Of a stretch of 64,000 nt of DNA, positions 33,131 through 46,400 are shown one piece after another. The first letter of the stretch is position 1, and every line of letters starts with the position of its first letter. The notes under the pieces were generated by a model. That model was not told the origin of the DNA, searched no databases, and was given only the letters and a program-made list of their open reading frames with translations. The DNA is from Gnetum montanum. Taxonomy: Eukaryota; Streptophyta; Gnetopsida; Gnetales; Gnetaceae. A program made the translations under genes and the position numbers. The stretch lies in the NCBI GenBank assembly GCA_015680685.1, contig MNCI01009062.1, positions 379,048 through 443,047 on the forward strand, given 5' to 3'.

Positions 33131-35821
33131 CTACGACAACTCACCAATCGGGTAGGTTTCTTGTGTTGTAGGATGAGGATGTTGTTTGTTGCTCCACAGG
33201 ATGGGGGTTGTCGAAGACGCTAGTGTCTTGATGATGAATCGAGCTAGAGGTGTTAGTGGACAGGGTTCTACGGCCCCGCCCATAGGTGGTGCAGAGGCAG
33301 ATGCTCCAGGTGGGTCTTTCAAGATGAAGGGCAACTCTGGGCTTGGACCAGCCATTGGTGGCATGGGCATACTGCACTGAGGCACGGGAATCACTAATGG
33401 TTGAAAGGGTGGTGTGGGATCATTGTCAATACTGATGGCATTGATTATGTAACCAGTGTTGTTGGTGTTGAGTAGATCGGTATAGATGTACATGGATTGG
33501 TTTTCAAGACGTACTGGGCTACTTTCATCTAGCACCAAATGCCCTAGGTCAATGAATCTTTGGATGTCATCTTGCAACGATAGACAATAATCCATGGTAT
33601 GACCACATAGTTGATGGTAGTCATAAAACCTATCCATTCTAAAACCTTTAGGGACTGGAGGTTAGTTGGGCAGGGCTAAAGAGGGATTTCTAAGGAGCTC
33701 GCAGTAACATCGATGCCTCATGTTTACTTCTTCTGACATCCGCTTGTGTTGAATATATCCTACTTCCAACAGTTACTTTAGAAGTTCTGAAGGTTTGAGG
33801 GGCAGCGGAGTGTATTTTGAATGATCTTTATGTTTGAAATTAGGTTTAGTGTATGAAGATGTCTCAGGTCTGGGGATGGAGGGTTGTAATGCTTGGCCTA
33901 GCTTAGGCCCTGAGTCGGCTGTAGGTACGGTCGGTTTCTTGTTATTCTTGTTTTCGCTATTGCTGTGTTTGGGTTTAGCCTCAGCTACCATAGCAGCCAC
34001 CATGGTCGCTGGGGCCTTACCTTTTTCCTTCTTTGAGAAACTATTCCTATAAGTGACATAAGCTAGGTCTTTACTTGCCTCGGCTGCATCTTGTATGCTT
34101 TTCATCTAAGAAAAATCTTGACTGAGTGAGCATGGAGCAAGGTAATATAGTTTTGACTTGATGAAGTCGTTAACTACACCCTTAAAGACGGCTAACAAAT
34201 GAGCCTCTACGATAGGTTCACGGATTTCATTAAGGGTTGCGCTCCATCATTGAATGAATTTTTGGACTAGTTCTAGTGGGTCTTGCTTCATGCTCATCAA
34301 TTGATCCAACATGATTTTTGGCTTCAAGTTATACTTGAAACATGTCACAAACTGGGTTAAGAGTTCTTCCAAAGTCGAAATGAATGACCATGGCAACGTG
34401 CGATACCAGTCTAGGGCTTTCCCAGCCAGGGACATGGCAAAGATGCGAATGATCATATGCGGCCATTGTTGCAGCAATAAAGACTCTAACCAGAAAGTGA
34501 TGAGATGTGTATTGGGATCTCCTTCTCCATTGTACTTCGTGAGGTGCGGGAGGGACATCCCAGGTGGTAATATCAAGGCAGGCATTGCAGGATTGACGAG
34601 GTCATCTTGGTAAAAGTCCATGACTCGTACCGTATTGGACCCAATAGCTTTGAGGCATTTTACTTCCTCAATTAGAGTTTGAATAAGCTGAAATGCTTGG
34701 TCTAGACCCAAGGATGTTGTAGATATTTGAGGAACTATAGAGGCAACCCCCATAGATGGCATGGTAGTGATGGCAATTTAACCCATTGCCTGTGCCGTTG
34801 GGGCCACCCCTACTAAAGGTGTTGTTTGCGTTGTCCACCATCTGGTGGGTGGTATCATCAGAGTGGTGATAGTGGGATAAGCTACTGAGTAGGCTATTTG
34901 AGTCACCAGCGGGACTTCCCATGGCCCCGTGCCAATTTGTGCAGTTTGGGGGGTCGAGTAGACCTGAGGGCGAGTGTAATGAGACATCTGCAACGGTTGC
35001 GGAATGGACGAGGAAGCGAATGGAGGCCACCACGTGGATGGGCCTGGGACCACCATAGTGGGTGGGATGGTCACATATGTAGGAATTGGTATGGGAGTTA
35101 GGTGTGGTTGTAGATTAGGTACAGTGTGAACATGCGGTAGAGTAGCCGTGATAGGTGTGTTGCATGTTGCGGTAATGTGCTGATAAATAGCTTGCGGTGG
35201 CATAGTTTCTACAGGTGCAACCAGGCGAGAGGGGTGATGAGGTGCTGGGAACATAGCATGGCTACCCACTGTAGTTGTAGTTGCAAATGGTTGAAGTGTA
35301 GGCGCAATGGTGAAGGAGGTGGCAATAGGCAGTGGGTTGGCCCAAAAGGACTAGGTAGGCAGGACAGGAATGGGGTTGGCTAGGCCTCCCTCATCAGATT
35401 GGGAGTTGAGTTTCTCGTACCCATCTTGAAAGGTGTCATCCTGATTGGACGTTGTGTCTTGTTGCCCCCTAAGCCTTGTCAACTGTATTAGTTGATCTAG
35501 CAACCTTTGGTTCGCTTGTGTCAAAGGCAGGAAAATGCCCTGGTTAGGGACAAATTCCTCCCTGTTCAAGTAAGTGAACTCGAAGCTACATTTTTCTTCA
35601 AGTTCATGCAAATCTAAGGGTAAGTTAGCCTACACCTTCATGCAAAGAAAATTGTAATGCTTTTGTTGTTGGGCTAGGCCCTCAGGTCCTCGATTTTGGA
35701 TCCTGAGAGACCGGCATGCTTTTGGTGTTGGATTCAATCATTGTTTGGCACCAATAGTGCCTCGAGCTGCGAAGGGCACCTCCATGTTGGAGATATTGAC
35801 AACAGTAGAGGCAGAAGTCAT
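33131..35821 (-). pseudogene. gag: Element B gag
   Basis: Starts at the ATG at 35821. N-terminal region with SLRIQNRGPEGLAQQ and FTYLNREEFVPNQG, the conserved core (34762-34247) with LTKYNGEGDPNTHLITFW, a KALDWYRTLP segment and KYNLKPK, then the knuckle region (33637-33131) as YDYHQLCGHTMDYC, in which the first zinc-binding cysteine is now Tyr. Proline-rich spacer follows. D gag is its closest relative in the window. Several stops and frameshifts. Confidence 0.9.
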
Positions 35822-35894
35822 AATTAATCAATTGATTATGAAAAAGTGCTACAAAACATAGAAGAATAGAAGGATAAAAAAATGAAAACAGGTG

Positions 35895-36560
35895 GCTTTT
35901 CATTCTGTAGGATCCTGGAGGGACCATCGAGGTGACCGACCTACACCACACAAGATGGAAACAACCTTGAAGGATGTTATGTTTTCACCTGTGCTAGCTA
36001 GGGTGCAAGACACATGTGGGACTACTGTAGAAGAAGCAAGTTAAATCATCATCCAAAGGCTTATTATCTCATAGGGTTCCGGAGGAACCGTCGAGATGAC
36101 CGATCTACACCACACGATGCGCAAACAACCACAAAGGGTGTCGAGTCTATGCTAATGCAAGTCGGGGTGTGGAAGGCATATGAGACTACTGTAAGACGAG
36201 AAAATTAACTAGTGACCAGGTAAATTTTGTGTCTCGTGGGATCCTAGAGGGACCATTGAGGTGACCGTTCTATACTACACAGAATGAGGTACAGAACGCA
36301 GGTGAGACAACCGTAGGATGGGCAAATTAACTACTAATCAAGCAGGTTTTATGTCTCGTAGGGTTCCGGAGGGACCTTCCAAGTGACTGATCTACACCAC
36401 ACGTGATGGGGTGCAATAGGCATGCAAGATGATCATAGAGTAGGCTAGTTAACCAACGATCAGAGGCCTTGTCTTCTGTGGGGCATCGAAGGAACCGTTG
36501 GGGTGACCAATCTGTGCCGCATAGAATGCAAAAAAATGCAAGAGGGTGTCGTGTCTATTC
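35895..36560 (-). repeat. Leader tandem repeat of element B (about 130-150 bp unit, 5 copies)
   Basis: Five degenerate copies, each with GGATCCTAGAGGGACC or GGTTCCGGAGGAACC, then GTCGAGGTGACCGATCTACA and CCACAC. They start near 35910, 36075, 36238, 36360 and 36480. The GGTTCC..GGAACC part is itself an inverted repeat. D has six copies in the same place. Confidence 0.8.
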
Positions 36561-36624
36561 TCACATGTATCAGGGTGTAGAAGGCTCACATAATTACCAT
36601 GACATATGGAAAAGGCACCAAAAG

Positions 36625-36642
36625 GCCCTCCTTCTAGCACCA
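36625..36642 (-). other. Primer binding site of element B
   Basis: Minus strand TGGTGCTAGAAGGAGGGC, six bases from the 5' LTR; identical to that of A. Confidence 0.8.
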
Positions 36643-36648
36643 GAAAAC

Positions 36649-38296
36649 TGTAGTGACTGAAAATGTTGGTGGCTGGAAGAACGCCAAGGTTGGCAGACAC
36701 AACAGTTCCAACCCCGTGCCTGCGGGAGGGCAGTGCTGGGTGTGTGCGAACACAGGGTGCCCTAAATAGTCTAGTCGATCAGACAGGGACTTACATCGGC
36801 ATCAATATAGCCTTTTTCAATATAAACTATATGAGTTACGAGATGATGCTTATGGGTAATTACAGTGAGAAAGGAAAGGGACTAAATGCAACAATGATAT
36901 GAAATAATGAATAAATGTAAGTGTGACAATGATATGGGATGATGCTCGAAGGTAAGCAAAGAAAAAATAATACAAGGAAGATAGATAGTAAATAAGAAAA
37001 AACATAAGATATAGTTAGGAACATGCACCACTTCAGAGCTACAAATCTATCCAGTCAGGGAGTGGCACAATCGGCTGCACGACGTGACGGAGTGTAGAAG
37101 GTTCCAAAAGTGACCAAAGCATGCTGGGAAATAGGAAATAGCTATGCACTTGGGCATCAAATTCACATATATACAATGTAGGTCTAATCCTACCAAGGTG
37201 GTAGAATGAGACCATGGGCTTTTTGCCAGCCGAGAGAGGTTTCTTTTACAGATTGCTAGCCTTTCCTTTTCTTTCCCTTATTGTAAGATTGTAGGTATTT
37301 CTCTTTGTTTTGTTTCAATCAGGGAGACTTCCCTTTTCTTTTTTTTTGTGGATCCTTTTTATGCTATTTTATAGGCTATTTATAGGACTGAAGGTAAGCT
37401 AAGGTGACCATTTGAATGCTACGTTGTTGCAGACTTGCACCAATTTACTGGCATTGCTTGAGCCATTTGTGACCATTGAGCTTGCAAGACCGTTGTGATG
37501 CAAGCAATAACTGCAATCCTACTATGTCATGACTACACTTCCAGCTCCTAGGGGCATGTGCCAATGGTTCGATTGAGGTGAACTGCATTGATGTTGCATG
37601 GCCACCTGCCTATCGCACTATGTTTTGCGACGTGGCTTGCTTATCGTGGCATAGCACCTTGCCGTGTGTTTTGTCGTACATCACATACTTGCTACATGAT
37701 GCTATGCTACATTGCGTAGCGACTAGGAGAGTTTTGCTGATTTTCAGATTATTCTGCCATGATGTAAGTTCTATGGACTTTGCCAATTTTTCCTTTCGAA
37801 CCACCTTTTGTTCCTTTCCGCAAGATTGCTACGCCTCGCTGCGCCATGTAGCTTAGTGTAGCGTAGTAGCAGACATGGTCTGCTACTTCCTGGAGAAAAG
37901 AAACATCACTACAGAACTCGAGTTTGGATGAGGGAGGTGAGTAATGAAGTTGTTGTTGTGATGTGCCATATGTCATCGTGTAGCGTAACATCTTGTTCCA
38001 CCATTGTTTTCTGAGGCTTGCTACGCTACACATCGTAGTGTAGTAAGCTTCCTGTGCACCTAGACTACTGTCGCTGATTCTGGACACCATTTCTAAGTAG
38101 GCTACGGGCTGTTCAGACTACTTTGGTGGGTAGGTGAGTTAGTACGGAACTTGCCCATGACTAAAGTAGAAAATTTACAGAACTGGACATCTTGGACTCA
38201 GAACGTTCTTTTCCCGATGGACTACCATGGTGCTGTGTGGACTACAAGATCCTGGTGAAGCCAGGATGACCCCGCATTTTCTTTTAGGGTGTTTCA
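36649..38296 (-). repeat. 5' LTR of element B
   Basis: 1648 bp, TGTAGTGACTG...GTGTTTCA on the plus strand, paired with 2144-3815. Followed by target copy ACGTT (38297-38301). Confidence 0.93.
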
Positions 38297-38530
38297 ACGT
38301 TGAGGGTGTACACTGTGTAGACAAGCCTACATGCTAAGGGTCTACACTATGTAGACAAGCCTGCACACTGAGTGTACACTATGTAGACAAGTTGGCACGC
38401 TGAGGGTGTACGTTGTGTAGACAAGCCTGCATGCTAGGGGTGTATGCTATGTAGACAAGCCTGCATGCTGAGGGTGTACGTTGTGTAGACAAGCTTGCAC
38501 GTTGAGGGTGTATGCTAACAAGTATACTCA
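38297..38530 (+). repeat. Tandem repeat in leader of element C
   Basis: About six copies of a 36-40 bp unit of the form GTGTAGACAAGCCTGCATGC plus TGAGGGTGTACGTT; a further unit lies at 2111-2143 on the other side of B. B inserted at the ACGCT of one unit. Confidence 0.85.
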
Positions 38531-38609
38531 TTTCGTACTTGGCCAAATTTTCACCTATACATGCTAACACTATCTCCCATCTACCTTGTTACACTTAGGA
38601 GCTTTTCAT

Positions 38610-41415
38610 CATGAATACTGCTAATACCAATGTTTCAATCAAGCCCACTTCAGATATCATTGGCCCCATGGCAATGCCGATACCCATCATGCAACCCATA
38701 GGGGCCCACGGTGAGGTCAACCCCTGGGGGAACCTCATTGATCTCTCAAACTACAAGGGAAGAATCCATCATTTAATGTCATAACATAAGAACAGTATAA
38801 TTTTATATGTGTAAAGATCAAACTAAACTGGAGGCTAAGAAATAGTATGAACTGATTCATAATGAAGGACATGAGTTCATCCCCTCCCCATATGAGATCA
38901 TCCCTCTTCCAGGGCACTACTCTAAGCTCATCTCATAGTTCCTTCTAGTAAGGAGTCAGTCTCTGGACCAGTCCATAGTAACTGCTCAATTAGAAGAGAA
39001 GGATGACTTTGTGGCTCAGTCTGAACATGAGGATTCATACCATACTCTCAATTTGCATACTTACATGAACCCATTATTTCACCCTTTCACAGGGGAGACT
39101 ATGTTCCTCCATTTATTTAAAACCACTCAAGCACATGTGCCTCAATAGGAAGCATCCACTCTTATTCCCACTCTCCCCTTGACTGATACTCAATTTAATA
39201 TACCCATCACCACTATTCCTCCCATCACCACATTACCGCCTCTCTTACAAGAACAACCCCAACAACACCCCCCTCAAAAGAATGTAGGAGTGACCTTCCC
39301 ACCCCAAGTGATTAGGATACCATCTGTGATACCTGCTTTTACATCTGCTCACTATATACCACAAATTCAAACCCAAGGGACACCCTTCACCACTTCAACT
39401 CAACAAGTTTAGGGTGTTCCCTCACAAATCATGACTAGATAGTGGGCTATTACTAGCATGTAACCGCATCAACCCCCTCATTACAATATACCACCTCCTA
39501 CAATTCCACCCATGAACATCCCTCAAGTACAATAGCAACAACAACAACAACCCTTTCCTTACAGTATGCCACCCTTAGTAGCACCTACCATGAATATTCC
39601 ACAAGCGCAACCTCCAACCACTTAACTTTCTTTTTTCCCATCCACCGCACACCAATCTAACTTCCCTATTACACAACATAACCAACCTGCCATTTCACCT
39701 AGTGCCCAAGACTGGGCCAAAGCTAAAAAGATGATGCAAGAACTCACTGATGACGTATGACACCTCAAAATGGCCAACAATGAAGAGCTTAAAGTATTAG
39801 AATTTTACCAAGATGATCCTATTAGCTCTTCGGTACTACCATTGACCCTACCCAAAGGAGTTTCTTTGCCTCAACTAACCAAATACAATGGGGAAGGAGA
39901 CACCAATGCCCATATGGTCACATTTAGACTAGAATGTTTATTACTTCAGGCATGGCCCCATGCAATCTTATGTGTTTTCACCATGTCCCTCACTGGCAGA
40001 GCATTAGACTGGTACCGTGCCTTACCTCATAACTCTGTATCCTCTTTGGAGGATCTCTTACATCAGTTCATTACTAGGTTTAAATACAACCTGAAACCTG
40101 AAGCAACCTTGGATAGTCTGATACAGGTCAAATAAGCATGGCTTGAACCTGTACAAAAATTTATTCAGAGATGGAGTGCTGGGCTAAATGAACTTCATGA
40201 ACCAATCCTCGAGACATACTTACTCACCATCCTAAAGGGAGTTGTAAATGATTTCGTGAAATCTAAAATGTACTATTTAAATGCGCACACTCTAAGCCAA
40301 GCTTTCATGCAAATAAAGAACATAGAAGAGGGGGCCCAAAATAGCCATGACCTTGCTTACTTAGCCTTTAAAAATCAACATAGTAAGAAAGACATAGAAA
40401 AGGCTAGGGAAATAGTAGCAGCAGTAGCAGAAACTCAACAAACAAGTATGAGACAACAAGGTAAACGACCTACCACCCCTACTAGCTATACCAAACCTGC
40501 TCCTGCCACTACACCCAGACTGTCCACATTACAAAATGCTACACCGAGTCATGTGAGAAACTTTGAGAGGAGAGACACCTCTCAATACACACCATTGCCC
40601 AAGAAACCTTCACAATTATTTGACCAACCCTTGAAGGCTGGGCTAATGAAACATAAACAATTGTCCCCCGTGGTAATTCAAAGACATGATCAATTTTGTG
40701 AATTCATCAAGAACCCAAGCTTGGCAACACTAGATGAGCCCCCAGTTCCAAGAGGCTTTAGACTAGACCAATTTTGTGAGTACCACCAACATAATGGGCA
40801 TGGAACCAACTATTGTTTCACCTTGAAACAAGACATTCAATGAATGATTGATGGAGGTGAGATTACTTTTGATGAGGCCAACCTGGTCAAACCACAAAAC
40901 TAGTCCATGGGCATATATAAAGATCCCCTAAACACTAAATAAGCACCATACACAATTAACACCATCTTTGTGGATAATAACTATGAAACATCAAAGAACC
41001 CCTTCATAGTTCATGTTCCCCCTACTACACTAACATCGCCTCAACCTTCATATCCCCCATATGATCCTCCTACCCTGCAAAAACCATTGGTCATCTGAGT
41101 ACCTCCTGCAGTGGCAACAACACAAGTATCACCCAAACCAAACCATTTGTTGTTCGTGTGCCCTCTACTGATACAACCGCTAGTATGACACCATCAAACC
41201 AGCCCACTCCCTTCGTGGTCCAGGTGCCACCGGCAGTTGCTATGACAGAGGTACCAACTACAAATTGCCCAACCCTGTTTGTTGTCAAGGTGCCTAGGTA
41301 GTTTGATGTCCAAGCTCATACACCTTAGACACAACCCCGTCCCACCCAATTTGTCATTCGAGTCCCAAAACAACCCCATATTCTGACACCAAATATTCCC
41401 ACACAACCCACATGA
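38610..41415 (+). pseudogene. gag: Element C gag
   Basis: Starts at ATG 38610 (MNTANTNVSIKPTS). Collinear with A gag: proline/glutamine-rich N-terminal part (39179-39700), core 39770-40135 with LTKYNGEGDTNAHMVTFRLE, a RALDWYRALP segment and RFKYNLKPEATLDSLIQVK, then 40256-40843 with the knuckle CEYHQHNGHGTNYC, followed by the PxVVxVPP repeat run (about 40995-41390). Stops, mostly from CAA, CAG or TGG codons, occur at about 39410, 39450, 40134 and 40842. Confidence 0.9.
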
Positions 41416-41448
41416 GAATGCCTAGTAGATAAGCTCACCAGGGAATGT

Positions 41449-42723
41449 TTGGAGAAGGAACATTTGGTGAAGGAACATCAACGCCTTACACTGGGGCCCC
41501 CGAAACCAACTCCGTTAAGCGCATTACCTATGGATCCTTCTAACAATGAGCCAAGCATGAGTTATAAAGAGGAAAAATCAAGAATGCAACACATTTCAAA
41601 CCCAACAGTCACGCAAAATAACAGGAAAGTTACCCCACGTGAGATACAACTGTTAGGTCCAATGGATCAAGTGGCTTTGGACAAGAATATACCCAATGGT
41701 AAAGACTTATCTAATGCCCTAAAATAGGTTATGCAAGCCCTTAAACAAAAGAATACATCATTAAGCTTGTACAACTTCATATTGGCTTCGCTAGTTCATC
41801 GCGAAGCCTTAGTACAAATGTTAACATCGATCCCAGTTAGTGAAATCCTACCCACAAATGAACCTTCTATACATGCGGTAATGTCTACATGACAAGGATC
41901 CAAATCTAAATCATTAGGCTTTCACCCCAAAAACATTAAGATCGATGTGAAAATTGGAGATGTCACCCACAAACCCATGTTTATAACCATACAAGTTAAT
42001 TAGTTCAAAATACAACGAGTACATGTAGATGATGGAGTAGCCACAAATGTAGTGCCATATCCCTTCATTGAATAGTTAGGGCTTACAGAATTAATTAAAC
42101 CGACATCTATGACATGCCTGAAGTCATTTAATGGGTCACAAGTAGTGGTTAAAGGTACATTGACCTTGGATTTCATAGCAGGGGATTGATTCCCTAGATC
42201 TGTAGACTTCGTAGTTATTGATGAGATGCATCGTTTTAACCTAATTCTGGGATGACCCTGGTTAGCCCAGCTAAAAGAGATGTCTTCCACCATTCATCAA
42301 GAGATTCACTTACCCTATGAAGGGGGTGAAATCATTATCCATGGGGATACTGCTACATCCACCATCTCATCTCACATGAAAGCAAATCAAGGCTTCGAAG
42401 TTAAATTTGAGGAGCCTAAACAAGAGGACACCCCACATGAGCATAAACTTGACAAAATTTCTGAAAAACCCATACTGAAGGAAAAAAATGAAACCAAAAG
42501 TGATGACCAACACATAAATTTTGGTCCCTCAAAAACCAAGGAAACACCACCTAATCCAAAAACATCTGAGGATACTAACTCAGAGCTTACTCCACCAGAC
42601 GTCTCCTGGTTGGAGCTACCATTCAACATAATTAGCGAAGGAGATGCCAAGTATCAGATCATACCCATTAAACCCACTCCTAACATAAAAATAAGAAAAA
42701 TCAAAAATTTATTAAACAATTAA
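41449..42723 (+). pseudogene. Element C protease region
   Basis: Starts MEKEHLVKEHQRL (41449-41727), continues through SLYNFILASLVHREALVQML, then the active site VHVDDGVATNVVPYPFIE (about 42020-42070) and the LILG-x-PWLAQL motif (about 42243-42270, arginine codon now TGA). The C-terminal frame 42280-42723 (IHQEIHLPYEGGEIIIHGD) is intact and ends KIKNLLNN at a stop at 42721-42723. Same length and motifs as A. Confidence 0.9.
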
Positions 42724-42734
42724 CAAACTACAAT

Positions 42735-42985
42735 ATTTCGCAATGACGTTAAACTACGATCGTCTGAAATGACGCTAAACTACACACATCCGGAATGACA
42801 TTAAACTATCGCATGTCCTCAATGACATAAAACTAACCATGGTAAAAAATGGTCAATTTACATCAAAACCCATCCTATTATTTGATATCCCTTTGGTTTA
42901 TTGGTGGCCTGAAATGACCTTAAACTAGAACGGTCACGTCGCAATCCGTCATAACTTTACACTGACACGCACGTACGTATGGCCT
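42735..42985. repeat. AGTTTA mini-hairpin array at 3' side of antisense gene, element C
   Basis: Units read in the opposite direction (TAAACT after the hairpin). Perfect arms CGTC/GACG (42761-42774), ATGTC/GACAT (42813-42828) and a GGCC/GGCC unit near 42980. Homologous in position to 17283-17450 of A. Confidence 0.75.
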
Positions 42986-43401
42986 AAAATGGCCTTAAAA
43001 TAGAGCAAGTTTACTTTCATTTGTCTCAAAATTTTAAATCCCCAGTTTACATTCTAAGATTACATCTTTGCATTACAAGTTATGCTTTCCTTTATGTTTA
43101 CTATGGCACAGTTATTGTTTAGGTTACATTTGCACTTTATTTCATGTTTACACTTAAACAACAAACAAGCAAAAAAAAAAAAAAATTGGCTCCATCTCCT
43201 TGCATTACTTCTTTTCAACCTTCAGAAACAACAAAATAAAAACAAAACTGGAATATGAAAACAACAAAAAATATATAAATATGTAAATAGATGATTACAA
43301 GAGTTAACCAAGTTTACGCATCTGTTCATACACAACCCAAAACAAAAAATTCTGTTTACGACCCACAGAAACATAACTAATGACAACGCCAAATTTAAAA
43401 A
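42986..43401. other. Spacer, probable 3' flank of C antisense gene
   Basis: A-rich sequence with a 15-base A run near 43170-43185. No gene seen. Confidence 0.4.
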
Positions 43402-46400
43402 CTAAACATCAGGATCAGGAGGGGCTTTCCCCTCAAACTCCCCTGCATCATGAGTTTCCCCTCCATTGGGGCCACCTTCTTGGCCACCGTCACCGCCATG
43501 ACTCTATAGAAAAGTAAAAGAAAATAGTTAAATAAAAAAAAAATAGTGGGGATAACATTTTCTACTAAAAAAAAATAAAAAGTTACAAGTTTAAACAATA
43601 TATTGAAGAGGATCCTCGTAGACCAAACTCTACCCGACGAAGGATTTCTTCTTCAGGGACACTTGCCCAGTCTATCCCATCAAGGCCTAGATCAATATTG
43701 GCTAAGGCCTTCCCTTTGTCCATAGTAAACCAGGTAGGACGTTTAAGAGGAAACCCGCCTACAGAAATCTCCCCAGAAGCTATAGTGATTAATCTCTTGG
43801 GGGATTCCATCTCTACCATAGTGTGCCTAGCAAAGGCATCAAATGAAGACCATAGGCCTAAACCCTCTACAAACATCTCCAGTTGACGCTTCTCAATGGA
43901 TATCTCCTTTATTGATTTCTTATAATGGTACTTATGATTCTTTTCATCTTGGCTCCATTTCTACACCTTAGAAGCAAAATCTTTCCAATCCTGACACTTG
44001 AGATTCAGCAAATCAATTTGTGCCTTTCTCTCTACTAGCTCCCGATTCATAGTTACTTGACGATTCAATAGATTCCAATATCTGGTATAAGTAACCTCAG
44101 AGGTTCACCAAGAATGATCACCCGTCAACCTAGCAGAGGCAAACTCATAGCGTGACTTAAAGTCACCTCGTTCTGCTGATAGTTTGGAAATCTCTTTTTC
44201 CCTTGCCTGAATTTGCAACCATAGCTTTTCAATGGAACGTCTGCAGGTCCAAAGAGACTTGGCATTTTGCACAACATATTCTGCCACCTCATCATAAATC
44301 TGTCTTGGCACTTACTCAATTTCTGATGGTAGTGCAAGTAGACTGTCAATACTAGTGGCCTTAGATGGGTCCCACTTCAGTTTAGCTTCTATCAATTTAA
44401 GGAGAATATACATTAGACATCAGACACTAGAAACATATGCAAAAATAGAAAGACTCAAAAAATATGTACCTATTTCAGGATGAGCTTGTTGGATATGCTC
44501 AACTACCTCATTGACAATAACAAGGACAAAATCCATTTTACTTGGCATTTTGATCCAAGTAAATGGTTCATTTATAGGAGATGAACCAACTTCGGTGGTT
44601 GTTTCCATTGGAGTCTTCATCGTAGCTATTTCCGAATGAACATTAGGAGTTGTCCTGGTTTCAAGATCGGCACCTTGTAGCGGCAAAAACATAAAGTCAA
44701 AACTCTAAATAATGGAAATGAAACAATTCCAAAATCAAATAAACATAATAAGGAGAACATACCAAAATCCCTTTCTTCTTTCGGATTTGGAGGATTGCCA
44801 AGGTTTAACCTTCCTGTGAATAAATCATCAAACATCTCATTAGCTTCATCCTGATCACTAGTGTGATCTTTTTCCATTGTGGCTTCCACTCTTTCTTTTA
44901 GAGGGATGGGGACTTCCATCTAGTCATTGCCGCTTTGTCCTCCTCACCTTGGTTGGTGGGGACCTCTTCCTCCTCTATGATCAGTGCTAACACCTCTCTT
45001 CCTACTTCAGGAGTTGGCTCTAATGACATTCTTAAGTTCAACATCCATTTGGCATAAATGACAAAATAATAATAATATTAATAATCATGATAAAAAAAGG
45101 ATAAATGAATGAATTAGGCTTACATACCACGTGTAGATACTTTAAACTATATACATTTCACCTTCGGTTCATCTACAGCTGGAGCAACCTCTCTAGAGCG
45201 CTTAGGTCTTTGAACTTTAGATTTTGCCTTCCCGATTATCTCCTTGATTACTTGATTGGCTCTCCTAATAGTATAGGGCACACCACCTAGCTCTAACCAT
45301 ACACTGTCACACGTGTGAATTGAATGACCAAATAATCCCCCTATTGTAACAGAGATCGATTCATCAATCCCTTCGGGAGCATCTTGAGATTTAGTCACTT
45401 CAAACAAGTGGCGAATCCACGAGTGAGATAGTTGGCCATGATCCCTTAACACGTACTCCTTACCCATGTGAACTACTAGAAATTCAGCTAGTCAGCATAG
45501 GTAACCGGCAAAGAATGCAAAGGTAAAATGGGAATGTGCCTCAACATTCTAATGCAATCTCACTATCTCTCTGTGGAAACCTGAAAGTAAAAATTGAGCC
45601 CAATTATAACACACCCCAGTCTCCAAAATCATGTGCATGATACGCATGGATTCTATCCCAAAAGTTTTCACTTAGGATAGGGACTTAGAAAACACTCACA
45701 CTCTAAATAGTGGATACAGCTCATTTACTTTAGTTACTTTCGATCTTTGCTACATAGGGAATCCCTTAGCACCCTTAAGTATACCCAGCCAGTCCTAAAG
45801 CTCAAGAATAACATGGACCTCTTTTTGTGCTCTATCCAAAGTCACTCCAGTCCCATCTACTGGTACACTGAAGAGGTCTAAAAAGAACTTTGTCAATAGA
45901 TGGAAAGCTACTTTAATTCCCTTGACATGAGTGCTATAGTAAGTAACAGCTTCATTGAATGAATCAACAATTGCAATCATCTCAGTCACAGAGACGTTAG
46001 GACTTAGAGCAATAAACAACTCCATGAGGCCTACATCACTCAAGAAACTGATAATATGCAGTGGCACCTTATCATGCAACCATCGTTATGCACCATTGAT
46101 CTCCCCAAATTTCATGGCCAAAGTGCCCTCAGTCCGACAGTTGTTATGGTGACTCCATCAGGGGTGACATCCACTATGCGCACAGGGTAAAACCATGGAA
46201 TCAATACAACCAATGAGGTAGAAAGAAAACAAATGTGAGGTGTCAAAAACACTATTACTTACCATTAGATAATGGATTAAGACCATTATAAGTCAAATCG
46301 GTATCGCACGGGAAAACTGGCCCATTATAGGACCAATCCCCATGTAGCGACCCTGAGCCTCACATTGTGCAAAATCCTTGGAGTATCGTTTATGAAAATG

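Larger units (their letters stand above)
2144..38296 (-). mobile_element. Element B: Tat-lineage LTR retrotransposon with antisense gene, split by A
   Basis: Minus-strand element with LTRs at 36649-38296 (5') and 2144-3815 (3'). Target duplications are ATGCT (2139-2143) and ACGTT (38297-38301); both derive from ACGCT by one C-to-T change each, and ACGCT occurs in the tandem repeat that B entered. Order along its RNA: 5' LTR, PBS (36625-36642), leader with tandem repeats, gag (35821 to about 33131), protease (about 32911-32150), antisense gene (27305-31617, plus strand), RT to integrase (about 26500-23614, resuming 5681-5119 after element A), 3' noncoding region, polypurine tract (3816-3832), 3' LTR. 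Without A it is about 18.2 kb. Confidence 0.92.

Noticed and set aside
38297-38530. Possible CRISPR-like array
   Set aside because: Units are contiguous tandem repeats without unique spacers, in a plant retrotransposon leader.
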